A stretch of 11,433 nucleotides of DNA from Pseudomonadota bacterium (GTDB lineage: Bacteria > Pseudomonadota > Alphaproteobacteria > ATCC43930 > CGMCC-115725): contig JAJYIC010000013.1 of the NCBI GenBank assembly GCA_021790295.1, positions 5,939 through 17,371 on the forward strand, read 5' to 3'. The position numbers and the translations under genes were made by a program. Shown in pieces: positions 1 through 5,884 of this stretch. Each line of letters begins with the position of its first letter. Position 1 is the stretch's first letter. A model generated the notes under the pieces. The model ran no database searches. It had not been told where the DNA came from and was given only the letters and a program-made list of their open reading frames with translations.

Positions 1-477
1 CTTTTTGAGAATGGCGGCAAGGCGGGCTTCGGTCATTCCCGGACGGCGCAAGACCCTTTGTCTCTGGAGAAGGGGCGAGGCCGAGACGACCGCCACAAAA
101 TCGCATCGCTTCTCGCCTCCGACCTCGAAGAGAAGCGGGATGTCGAGGACGGCGATCGGCCTTTTCGACGCCCGCGCCCGGGCGATGAAACGCTCTTCCG
201 CCGCGGCCACGAGGGGGTGAAGGATCACTTCGAGGCGGCGAAGGGCGGGAGGGTCGGCAAAGACGCGCTCGCCGAGACGCGCGCGGTCGATCCCTCCTCC
301 GGCGCCTTCGACTCCGGGAAAAGCCGCCGCGACCGCCGCGACCGCCGCCCCTCCGGAGGACAAGAGGCGATGCACGTAGAGATCCGCGTCGAAGAGAGGA
401 ACCCGGAGCCGGCGCAACATGCGCGCCGCCGTGCTTTTCCCCATGCCGATCGAGCCCGTGAGGCCGAGGACGATCAC
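1..477 (-). CDS. coaE: Dephospho-CoA kinase CoaE (C-terminus cut by window edge)
   Basis: CoaE phosphorylates the 3'-hydroxyl of dephospho-CoA, the last step of cytosolic coenzyme A synthesis. The minus frame is open from a GTG at 477 to the window edge, giving 159 codons of a family usually near 200 residues. The N-terminus reads MIVLGLTGSIGMGKSTAAR, with the Walker A loop GSIGMGKS at about residues 8-15. VPLFDADLYVHRL follows (the family's FDAD-hxHxL segment), then IDRARLGERVFADP, HPLV, VLDIPLLFE and RPGMTEAR near the edge, all expected CoaE landmarks in the right order. The GTG overlaps the aroE TGA (GTGA), implying translational coupling. The last 40 or so residues lie outside the window; nothing suggests it is broken. 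The function is secure from motifs; the GTG start follows from the P-loop distance. Confidence 0.93.
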   Translation of the reverse strand, partial: MIVLGLTGSIGMGKSTAARMLRRLRVPLFDADLYVHRLLSSGGAAVAAVAAAFPGVEGAGGGIDRARLGERVFADPPALRRLEVILHPLVAAAEERFIARARASKRPIAVLDIPLLFEVGGEKRCDFVAVVSASPLLQRQRVLRRPGMTEARLAAILKK

Positions 478-1337
478 CTCGATTCTTTCAGAGTGGCGGC
501 GACCGCCGCACGCTGTGCGGGGGTGACGGAGACGGCGACCCCGAACCACGCCTCGAAACCCGGACGCCCTTGATGGAGAAGCGTGCCGAGTCCGTCGATG
601 ACCCTATGTCCCTTCTCCCGAGCCGCCGCGAGGAGCGCGGTTTCGAGCGGTGCGTAAACGAGATCGGCAACAGGCGCAGAAAGCGGTAATCGATCCAGAT
701 CGAGTTCGAGCGGGGCCTCGCCTTCCATCCCGAGATTGGTGGTGTTGACGAGAAGCCCGGCGCCGGCAAGAAGCCGGCTTCTTTCCTCCCAAGCGTGGAC
801 GCTGATCGCGCCCTCCGTTCCCCCGAGATCGCGGCCAAGCGCGAGGGCGCGTTCGCGCGAACGGTTGACGAGACGGACCCCGGGGACGCCGAGATCGAGG
901 AGGGCGGCCACCACCGCGCGCGAGGCTCCGCCCGCGCCAAGGACGACCGCCGCGGCGCGCCTTCCATCCCATTCCGGTGCGCATTCGAGAAGGTTCTGGC
1001 GAAAGCCGAGCGAATCCGTGTTGCGGCCTTCGAGCTTTCCTTCTTCGGTGACAATGATCGTATTGACCGCGCCGATGCGCCGGGCTTCCGCATCGACCCG
1101 ATCGACCAGGAGAAGCGCTTTTTCCTTGTGCGGGATCGTCAGGTTGCAACCGCGGAAGCCGAGAATGGGAAGAGCGCGCAACGCCTCCGGCAAATGCTCG
1201 GGGCGCACCGGAAGGGGCAGGTAAGCGCCGTCGATCCCGTATTGTTCGAGCCAGAACCCGTGGAGCTGGGGCGAGCGCGAGTGCCCGACGGGCCAGCCCA
1301 TGATCCCGGCAAGCCGTGTTCTTCCCGTAATCCGCAT
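474..1337 (-). CDS. aroE: Shikimate dehydrogenase AroE
   Basis: AroE reduces 3-dehydroshikimate to shikimate with NADPH in the aromatic amino acid (chorismate) pathway in the cytosol. The 287-residue product has the normal family length. Visible landmarks are the shikimate-binding serine pair in GHSRSP (S20, S22), the catalytic lysine in NLTIPHKE (K71), the substrate-contacting aspartate in GRNTD (D108), the Rossmann glycine loop GAGGASRA (134-141), the NADP-phosphate-binding NRS (158-160) and the C-terminal DGLGTLLHQGRPGFEAWFG block. Its end overlaps coaE by 4 bases, so the two are probably co-transcribed. Upstream it is separated from maf by a 218-bp inserted element that begins 23 bases before the ATG. 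Without the insert, maf would end about 23 bases before aroE, a typical operon spacing. No strong ribosome binding site is visible. Whether aroE is now read from the ppsR-like/maf transcript through the insert or from its own promoter is unknown. Confidence 0.96.
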   Translation of the reverse strand: MRITGRTRLAGIMGWPVGHSRSPQLHGFWLEQYGIDGAYLPLPVRPEHLPEALRALPILGFRGCNLTIPHKEKALLLVDRVDAEARRIGAVNTIIVTEEGKLEGRNTDSLGFRQNLLECAPEWDGRRAAAVVLGAGGASRAVVAALLDLGVPGVRLVNRSRERALALGRDLGGTEGAISVHAWEERSRLLAGAGLLVNTTNLGMEGEAPLELDLDRLPLSAPVADLVYAPLETALLAAAREKGHRVIDGLGTLLHQGRPGFEAWFGVAVSVTPAQRAAVAATLKESR

Positions 1338-1364
1338 GGCTTTAGGATCCCGCGCCGGTTCTAG

Positions 1365-1388
1365 GAGCCTGTCTCAGTAATCGTCATG
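1365..1388 (+). repeat. Left terminal inverted repeat of the MITE-like element
   Basis: This 24-bp arm pairs with 1559-1582 at 18 of 24 positions. The mismatches lie at arm positions 7, 11-13 and 18-19, leaving the outer six bases and the inner TCATG identical. Confidence 0.8.
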
Positions 1389-1421
1389 GCCGCGACGCCG
1401 GCGATTTTGCCCGCTCCGGTA

Positions 1422-1444
1422 GGAGCCGCGCGCGGCGCGGTTCC
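1422..1444. repeat. GC-rich hairpin inside the MITE-like element
   Basis: Ten-base arms (GGAGCCGCGC and GCGCGGTTCC) pair with one mismatch around a 3-base loop and include a perfect 12-bp palindrome at 1425-1436. In the maf-to-aroE direction of transcription this would fold into a very stable stem, but no run of U follows, so it is not a typical intrinsic terminator. Confidence 0.55.
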
Positions 1445-1469
1445 GCCCCATCGGGCAAGCGCGGCGGCG

Positions 1470-1502
1470 CCTGCGAGGCGTGCGGCCCCTGCGAGGCGTG
1501 CG
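1470..1502. repeat. Two tandem copies of a 15-bp unit (period 18)
   Basis: CCTGCGAGGCGTGCG occurs at 1470-1484 and again at 1488-1502, exactly 18 bases apart, inside the MITE-like element. On the minus strand it would read ARLAGA twice in one frame, but that frame resembles no recognisable protein. Confidence 0.75.
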
Positions 1503-1558
1503 ACGCCCTCGGGCGGGCAAAAGCACCACCTCCCGGAGGGTTTCGGCGAAAATCGGTT

Positions 1559-1582
1559 CATGAGCATTATCCAGATAGGCTC
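1559..1582 (-). repeat. Right terminal inverted repeat of the MITE-like element
   Basis: This is the 24-bp partner of 1365-1388 in inverse orientation. It abuts the CTAG at 1583-1586, which contains the maf stop codon. Confidence 0.8.
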
Positions 1583-2173
1583 CTAGGAGGCGATCGTCCC
1601 GCGCTCGCGCAGGAACGCCAAAAGCTCGATGAGCGGCAGGCCGAGGATCGAGAAATGGTCGCCTTCGATGCGCTCGAATAGCTGAACGCCTCTGCCCTCG
1701 AGGCGATAGGCGCCAACCGCGCCGAGAAGAGCCTCTCCTTCCGCATCGATATAGGCGTCGAGATAGGCCTCGCTGAATGGGCGCATCTTCAATCTGCAAA
1801 GAGTGGCCGTGCGCCACACGCTTTTGCCGTCGACGACCGCGCAAGCTCCGGTGAGAAGCTCATGGGTGTTTGCGCGCAGAGCATAAAGCTGCTCTCGCGC
1901 CTCGGAGAGGTCTCTCGGCTTATCAAGCCAATGATCGCCTGCGTCGAGGATCTGGTCGGCGCCGACGACAAGCGCGCCGGGATGGCGGGCCGAGACCCGT
2001 CTTGCCTTTTCCGCGGCAAGTTCGAGAGTAGAGGAAAGAGCGTCCTTTCCCTCCTTGCGGCAGAAGCGCTTCAAATCCGTCTCGTCGAAATCGGCGCTTT
2101 CGGCCGTGAACGCTATCCCCGCCGCCGACAAGAGGCTCGCGCGCGCCGGACTTGCGGAAGCGAGGATCAGCAT
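1583..2173 (-). CDS. maf: Maf-family nucleotide pyrophosphatase
   Basis: Maf/YceF/YhdE proteins hydrolyse non-canonical or excess nucleoside triphosphates (dTTP, UTP or m7GTP, depending on subgroup) to monophosphates in the cytosol. The 196-residue product has the family length. The N-terminal substrate loop is LASASPARASLL (4-15), where the usual SPRR is SPAR, a variant I associate with the copy linked to aroE in alphaproteobacteria. VVGADQIL (69-76) carries the conserved aspartate and glutamine, followed by DKPRDLSEAREQL, and EGDHFSILGLPL lies near the C-terminus. The ATG lies one base after the preceding gene's stop, with GAGGAGG just upstream, so the pair is translationally linked. Its TAG stop is part of the CTAG duplicated by the adjacent mobile element. 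Which substrate subgroup it belongs to cannot be decided here. Confidence 0.9.
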   Translation of the reverse strand: MLILASASPARASLLSAAGIAFTAESADFDETDLKRFCRKEGKDALSSTLELAAEKARRVSARHPGALVVGADQILDAGDHWLDKPRDLSEAREQLYALRANTHELLTGACAVVDGKSVWRTATLCRLKMRPFSEAYLDAYIDAEGEALLGAVGAYRLEGRGVQLFERIEGDHFSILGLPLIELLAFLRERGTIAS

Positions 2174-2174
2174 T

Positions 2175-2993
2175 CTAAGCCTCCTCTCCCTTACGCCGCG
2201 TCAGAAGCGAGAGGATTGCCGCCGCCGTCTCCTCGATCGAGCGCCGGGCGACATCGATCACCGGCCAGCGTCTTTCGACAAAGATGCGCCGCGCTTCCCG
2301 CACCTCTCTCCTGACCGCTTCGAGGTCGGTATAATCGCTCTCGCCATCCTCGCGCAGCATGGCGAGGCGGTTGCGGCGCAACTGGATCAGCCTTTCAGGA
2401 TCGTTCGTAAGCCCGACGACAAGAGGGCGTCCGGCGGCAAGAAGCTCGGCCGGAGGAGGCACCCCCGGTACGATCGGCACATTTGCGGCCTTGATGCCGC
2501 GATTGGCGAGATAAAGAGCGGTCGGCGTTTTCGAGGTTCGGGAAACGCCGACAAGGCACACGTCGGCCTCGTTCAGATCCCACAGCGCTTGGCCGTCATC
2601 ATGATTGAGGGCAAAGGTCATAGCGTCGATGCGGCCGAAATATTCGCTGTCGAGAAGATGCTGGCGTCCGGGGAGGCCGCGGCTTTCGCGGCCGAGAAAA
2701 GAAGCGAGAACCGCGATCACCGGGTCGAGAACGGGGATCGCGGGTACCCCGAGCCTGCGGCAGCCGCGCTGCAAAGGCTCGCGCAATTGTTCGCTGACAA
2801 GGGTAAAAAGAACGACCCCTGGATTGGCCGCAACCCCGGCGACGACATGATCGATCTGCGTGCGCGTACGCACCATGCTCCAGACATGCTCGACGACTTC
2901 AATCCCCTCGAACTGAACAAGGCAAGCGCGGGCAAGAGAGTGTACGGTCTCCCCGGTCGAATCGGAAACGAGGTGGACGTGGAACCGGCTCAT
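2175..2993 (-). CDS. Pyruvate phosphate dikinase regulatory kinase/pyrophosphorylase (DUF299/PSRP)
   Basis: This family uses ADP to phosphorylate, and phosphate to dephosphorylate, a threonine in pyruvate phosphate dikinase or PEP synthase, switching the enzyme off and on. The E. coli relative is PpsR/YdiA; in alphaproteobacteria the target is usually PPDK. The 272-residue product begins MSRFHVHLVSDSTGETVHSLA, the standard N-terminus. It carries HVWSMVRTRTQID, YFGRIDAMTFALNHDDGQ (118-135) and the P-loop-like nucleotide site GVSRTSKTPT (149-158). The frame stays open 67 codons upstream to 3194, but that extension is composed unlike the family and runs into the candidate origin, so I start at the ATG at 2993; its ribosome binding site is weak. 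It is first in a minus-strand run with maf. Confidence 0.94.
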   Translation of the reverse strand: MSRFHVHLVSDSTGETVHSLARACLVQFEGIEVVEHVWSMVRTRTQIDHVVAGVAANPGVVLFTLVSEQLREPLQRGCRRLGVPAIPVLDPVIAVLASFLGRESRGLPGRQHLLDSEYFGRIDAMTFALNHDDGQALWDLNEADVCLVGVSRTSKTPTALYLANRGIKAANVPIVPGVPPPAELLAAGRPLVVGLTNDPERLIQLRRNRLAMLREDGESDYTDLEAVRREVREARRIFVERRWPVIDVARRSIEETAAAILSLLTRRKGEEA

Positions 2994-3030
2994 GGCCGAG
3001 GCCGCATGGAGAACGGGGTCGGGAAATTTC

Positions 3031-3039
3031 TGTGGATCA
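3031..3039 (-). promoter_or_regulatory. DnaA box (TGATCCACA, Caulobacter G-box type)
   Basis: The minus strand reads TGATCCACA exactly, the moderate-affinity G-box sequence known from the Caulobacter origin and one mismatch from TTATCCACA. It lies 38 bases upstream of the PPDK-regulator start codon. Confidence 0.6.
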
Positions 3040-3244
3040 GTTCTCGCCAACACGGGGAAAAAACCCGATCTTCCGACAAACGCGCAATCCGCTCCCGCTT
3101 TGCCCTTCTCATGGGGAGACTTTTCCCCCCTTGCTTCCCGGCCATGCACCGCCTGTAGAGAAGAGAGGAAAAAACTCTCCCGAAAAGAGCCCATCCCCGT
3201 TTTCCCCGCTTTTCAGAGGCAGGTTTTGACCCATCCCTACCCGC

Positions 3245-3253
3245 TTATCCACC
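3245..3253 (+). promoter_or_regulatory. DnaA box-like TTATCCACC
   Basis: It matches TTATCCACA at 8 of 9 positions; only the last base differs. It sits mid-gap in the candidate origin. Confidence 0.5.
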
Positions 3254-3332
3254 AAAGCCCCCTCGCCGCGGCAAGCGCCCCTTATCCCCTCCCGCATCTG
3301 TGGGCAACCCCGCGAGCAACCGTGAATTCTGG

Positions 3333-3341
3333 CGATCCACA
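3333..3341 (+). promoter_or_regulatory. DnaA box-like CGATCCACA
   Basis: It differs from the G-box TGATCCACA only at its first base. It lies about 70 bases upstream of hemE, next to the AT-richer patch, where DnaA could also affect hemE transcription. Confidence 0.5.
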
Positions 3342-3396
3342 GGCATCCGCAACATACTTCTCCTTATAACCTCGTCATAGAGTAATTGAGGAAGAG

Positions 3397-3403
3397 AAAG
3401 GAG
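3397..3403 (+). promoter_or_regulatory. Ribosome binding site deciding the hemE start
   Basis: AAAGGAG lies 6 bases before the GTG at 3410, favouring that codon over the in-frame TTG at 3386, which has no such site. Confidence 0.65.
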
Positions 3404-3409
3404 CGGGGA

Positions 3410-4441
3410 GTGAGGAAAAGCCAGCAACAGAAACCGCTCCTGCGGGTGCTCGCCGGAGAGGTTCTGCCGGTTGCGCCCTGGTGGCTGATGCGCCAGGCCG
3501 GGCGCTATCTGCCAGAGTACCGGCAGTTGCGCGGCCGGGCAGGTGATTTTGTCGCCTTCTGCCTCGACCCAGCGCTTGCCGCCGAGGCGACGATGCAGCC
3601 TTTGCGGCGCTACGGGATGGATGCGGCGATCCTTTTTTCCGACATCTTGATGGTGCCTTATGCACTTGGCCAAAAGCTGTGCTTTGTCGAGGGCGAAGGG
3701 CCTGTTCTCGAACCGGTGGACAGTGCCGAGGGGCTTTCGAGGCTTGAGCGGGATGCCTTTCTCTTTCGGCTTGAAGGGGTCTTCGAGGCGGCGCGGAGGG
3801 TTGCTTCTGATCTCGGACCGAAACAGGCGCTGATCGGCTTTGCGGGTGCGCCCTGGACGGTTGCCGTGTATATGGTGGAAGGGGGCGCAAGCCACGATTT
3901 TCGCCGGGTGAAGATCTGGGCCTACCGGGATCCGGCGGGTTTTGCGGCTCTGGTCGAGCTTCTTCAAGAGGCGACGATTGCCTTTCTTTGCGGCCAGATC
4001 GAGGCCGGGGTAGAGGCGGTTCAGCTTTTCGACAGTTGGGCGGGGATCCTTTCCGAAGCCGCTTTTGTTCGTTGGGTGATCGAACCGACGGCGCGTATCG
4101 TCGCTGTGTTGAAGGCTCGATACCCGCATGTGCCGATCATCGGTTTCCCGCGCGGGGCGGGGGCTCTTTACGAGCGTTATGTGAGCCTCACCGGGGTCGA
4201 TGCGATCGGTTGCGACACTGCCTTGCCGGTTTCCTATGCGCGGGAGAGCTTGCAAAGGCTCGTCCCGGTGCAAGGCAATCTCGATCCCGTGATGCTGCTT
4301 GCCGGGGAAGAGGCATTCCGAGAAGCGGTCTGGAGGCTGTGGCGGATCCTCGGTAAAGGCCCTTATATCTTCAACCTTGGGCATGGGGTTTTGCCCGAGA
4401 CGCCGCCGCACGCGATCGCCTCTCTCGCCGCGCTTTTGTGA
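3410..4441 (+). CDS. hemE: Uroporphyrinogen decarboxylase HemE
   Basis: HemE removes four acetate carboxyls from uroporphyrinogen III to give coproporphyrinogen III, a cytosolic step of heme synthesis. From the GTG at 3410 the product is 343 residues, normal for the family. The signature PWWLMRQAGRYLPEYR spans 23-38 with substrate-binding arginines R28 and R32. ILFSDILMVPYALG carries the catalytic aspartate D78. GFAGAPWTVAVYMVEGG, QLFDSWAG, GFPRGAG, QGNLDPVMLLAG and FNLGHGVLPETPP follow in order. A TTG start at 3386 would add eight mostly charged residues and lacks a ribosome binding site. hemE is the first plus-strand gene beside the candidate origin and is followed after 22 bases by hemH. 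Confidence 0.97.
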   Translation: MRKSQQQKPLLRVLAGEVLPVAPWWLMRQAGRYLPEYRQLRGRAGDFVAFCLDPALAAEATMQPLRRYGMDAAILFSDILMVPYALGQKLCFVEGEGPVLEPVDSAEGLSRLERDAFLFRLEGVFEAARRVASDLGPKQALIGFAGAPWTVAVYMVEGGASHDFRRVKIWAYRDPAGFAALVELLQEATIAFLCGQIEAGVEAVQLFDSWAGILSEAAFVRWVIEPTARIVAVLKARYPHVPIIGFPRGAGALYERYVSLTGVDAIGCDTALPVSYARESLQRLVPVQGNLDPVMLLAGEEAFREAVWRLWRILGKGPYIFNLGHGVLPETPPHAIASLAALL

Positions 4442-4463
4442 AGCCTGCCGCCCCTGCTTTGAG

Positions 4464-5438
4464 ATGACGCGCAAAGCGATCGTTTTGATGAACCTCGGAG
4501 GCCCCGACAGCCTTTCTGCGGTCGAGCCGTTTCTCTACAATCTTTTCAGCGATCCTGCGATCATCCCTTTGCCGGCTTTTTTGCGCCTGCCGGTTGCCCG
4601 TCTCGCCTCGCGCCGCAGGGCGCGCGCCGCACGGGCGATTTACACTCGTCTCGGCGGCGCTTCGCCTCTTTACGCGAACACCCTCCTTCAAGCCCGTGTT
4701 CTCGAAGAAGCGCTCGGGGAGGGCGTAAGGGTCTTTATCGCAATGCGTTATGCCCCTCCCTCAACCGCCCAAACCGTCCGTGCGGTTCTCGCGTTTGCGG
4801 CCGACGAGGTCATTTGTCTACCTCTTTACCCTCAATTCTCCAAAACCACGACCGCGTCCTCTCTCGCACTCTGGCGACGCGAGGCAAGACGCCAAGGTCT
4901 CAGGCTCCCCACCCGCTCGATCTCTTCCTATCCGGTCGCGAAAGGCTTTATCGAGGCCGAGGCGGAGCTGATCGCGGAGGTTCTCGATGCTCTCCCTCAG
5001 CCCCCTCCCGCTTTCCGTCTTCTGTTGACGGCGCACGGCCTTCCCCTGCGCCTTGTGCGTTTGGGAGACCCTTATCCGCAGGAAGTCGAGGCGACGGTTC
5101 GGGCCGTTACCGCCGCGCTTTTGCGCTCTTCCCTCGATTGCCGGCTTTGCTATCAGAGCCGGGTCGGTCCTCTCGCCTGGATCGGGCCGTCGACCGAAGA
5201 GGAGATCCGCCGCGCCGGAAGGGAGGGAAAGGGGCTCGTGATTGCGCCGATCTCTTTTGTCTCCGAGCATTCCGAAACCCTCGTCGAACTCGACCTCGAC
5301 TACCGCCGGATTGCAGAGGAATCGGGGGTGCCGTTTTACCGCCGCGTCGCGACGGTCGGCACCCATCCTCTTTTTATCGGCGCTCTTGCAGGGCTTGTCG
5401 GCGAGGCGGCGGGCGACCCATGCGGAGGCCGGGATTGA
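4464..5438 (+). CDS. hemH: Ferrochelatase HemH
   Basis: Ferrochelatase inserts ferrous iron into protoporphyrin IX, completing protoheme, usually at the inner face of the membrane. The 324-residue product starts MTRKAIVLMNLGGPDSLSAVEPFLYNLFSDP, the canonical N-terminus. It continues with IYTRLGGASPL, LPLYPQFSKTTTAS, the catalytic-histidine block LTAHGLPLRLVRLGDPYPQEV, CYQSRVGPLAWIGPST and PISFVSEHSETLVELDLDY, which holds the conserved glutamate. It is slightly shorter than many relatives. No C-terminal iron-sulfur cysteine cluster is visible. The frame is open upstream into hemE (to 4299), but the family start fits the ATG at 4464; its ribosome binding site is poor, so it may depend on coupling to hemE, 22 bases upstream. 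Its TGA overlaps the likely TTG start of hemJ. The substrate-forming enzyme HemJ is encoded directly downstream. Confidence 0.96.
   Translation: MTRKAIVLMNLGGPDSLSAVEPFLYNLFSDPAIIPLPAFLRLPVARLASRRRARAARAIYTRLGGASPLYANTLLQARVLEEALGEGVRVFIAMRYAPPSTAQTVRAVLAFAADEVICLPLYPQFSKTTTASSLALWRREARRQGLRLPTRSISSYPVAKGFIEAEAELIAEVLDALPQPPPAFRLLLTAHGLPLRLVRLGDPYPQEVEATVRAVTAALLRSSLDCRLCYQSRVGPLAWIGPSTEEEIRRAGREGKGLVIAPISFVSEHSETLVELDLDYRRIAEESGVPFYRRVATVGTHPLFIGALAGLVGEAAGDPCGGRD
5424..5428 (+). promoter_or_regulatory. Ribosome binding site supporting a TTG start for hemJ
   Basis: GGAGG inside the end of hemH lies 6 bases before the TTG at 5435, whereas the alternative ATG at 5420 has only a GC-rich stretch upstream. 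Confidence 0.55.
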
Positions 5439-5884
5439 GCCGTTTTCTTCTCGACGCCTATCCGTGGATCAAATCCTTCCATATCATCGCCATGGTCTCA
5501 TGGATGGCGGGGCTTCTCTACCTGCCGCGGCTTTTCGTCTATCACGCCGGCGCGCCGCCCGGCAGCGACCGCGCCGAAACCTTCAAGATCATGGAGCGGC
5601 GTCTCGAATGTGCGATCATGAGACCCGCGCTTTTGTTGACGCTTTTGAGCGGAGCCGCTCTCGCCGCAACGCCCGGCGTCGTCGATTGGCGGCAGGGATG
5701 GATCTGGGTAAAGCTTTTTCTGGTCGCGGTGTTGGTCGGCTTTCACGGCGCCGCTTTCCTTTGGCGGCGGGCTTTCGCCGCCGACCGTAACCCTCACTCC
5801 GAAGGCTTTTTTCGCGCCGTCAACGAAGTGCCGACGCTCCTCATGATCGCGATCGTCATCCTTGCCGTCGCCCGGCCGTTTTGA
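5435..5884 (+). CDS. hemJ: Protoporphyrinogen oxidase HemJ (UPF0093 membrane protein)
   Basis: HemJ oxidises protoporphyrinogen IX to protoporphyrin IX in the inner membrane, supplying HemH. From TTG 5435 the product is 149 residues, starting MSRFLLDAYPWIKSFHIIAMVSWMAGLLYLPRLFVYH, the family signature with the conserved histidine after IKSF. Four hydrophobic segments are visible: around 14-36, a middle segment at MRPALLLTLLSGAAL, WIWVKLFLVAVLVGFHGAAF with another conserved histidine, and the C-terminal VPTLLMIAIVILAVARPF. DRNPHSEGFFRAVNEVPT is also typical. The TTG overlaps the hemH stop (TTGA) and gives the same eight residues before YPW that relatives have. An ATG at 5420 would add five residues and remains possible. 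HemG/HemY-type oxidases are not visible nearby. Confidence 0.93.
   Translation: MSRFLLDAYPWIKSFHIIAMVSWMAGLLYLPRLFVYHAGAPPGSDRAETFKIMERRLECAIMRPALLLTLLSGAALAATPGVVDWRQGWIWVKLFLVAVLVGFHGAAFLWRRAFAADRNPHSEGFFRAVNEVPTLLMIAIVILAVARPF

Larger units (their letters stand above)
1361..1586. mobile_element. 218-bp MITE-like element with CTAG target duplication
   Basis: Between maf and aroE, bases 1365-1582 are bounded by imperfect 24-bp terminal inverted repeats. The left end starts GAGCCTGTCT and the right end, reverse-complemented, starts GAGCCTATCT. Both continue with TAAT and finish with TCATG, giving 18 of 24 matches. Each end is directly flanked by CTAG (1361-1364 and 1583-1586), as expected for a 4-bp target site duplication. 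No transposase-like protein is visible inside; the longest open frame is a low-complexity Ala/Arg/Gly stretch. The interior contains a GC-rich hairpin (1422-1444) and two copies of a 15-bp unit. Size, ends and lack of a transposase fit a MITE or internally deleted IS. A YTAR-type duplication is known for some IS5-family groups, so that family is a guess for the mobilising enzyme. The insertion preserved both neighbouring genes. Confidence 0.8.
2994..3409. other. Candidate chromosomal replication origin (oriC), hemE-linked type
   Basis: This 416-base gene-free gap separates divergent gene blocks and holds no convincing protein. DnaA-box-like 9-mers (consensus TTATCCACA; Caulobacter G-box TGATCCACA) occur at 3031-3039 (minus, exact TGATCCACA), 3245-3253 (plus, TTATCCACC), 3299-3307 (minus, TTGCCCACA) and 3333-3341 (plus, CGATCCACA), with a weaker TTATCCCCT at 3282-3290. 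An AT-richer patch lies at 3350-3390. In Caulobacter crescentus and Rickettsia the origin lies beside hemE, with the PPDK-regulator gene on the other side, as here. No TTAA-N7-TTAA CtrA site was found. The gap must also hold the promoters for hemE and the minus-strand genes; a TATAAC at 3365-3370 is a possible -10 for hemE without a clear -35. The origin role is inference from synteny plus boxes. Confidence 0.65.

Noticed and set aside
1361..1567. 68-codon minus-strand frame inside the mobile element as a transposase remnant
   Set aside because: The sequence is Ala/Gly/Arg-rich with an ARLAGA repeat and has no DDE-type or other transposase landmarks.
2055..3158. 367-codon plus-strand frame opposite the PPDK-regulator gene
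   Set aside because: It is an antisense shadow in GC-rich DNA; the opposite strand encodes a complete, motif-bearing protein.
2994..3194. 67-codon N-terminal extension of the PPDK-regulator protein
   Set aside because: The family starts at MSRFHVHLVSDSTGET (ATG 2993); the extension covers DnaA-box sequence and has no family counterpart.
3226..3254. TTGACC as the -35 of a hemE promoter
   Set aside because: No -10-like hexamer lies at 16-18 bases; the nearest candidate is only 12 bases away.
3245..4474. 409-codon minus-strand frame opposite hemE
   Set aside because: It is longer than hemE but is the antisense shadow of a gene with every HemE motif; its own protein is low-complexity, basic and resembles nothing I know.
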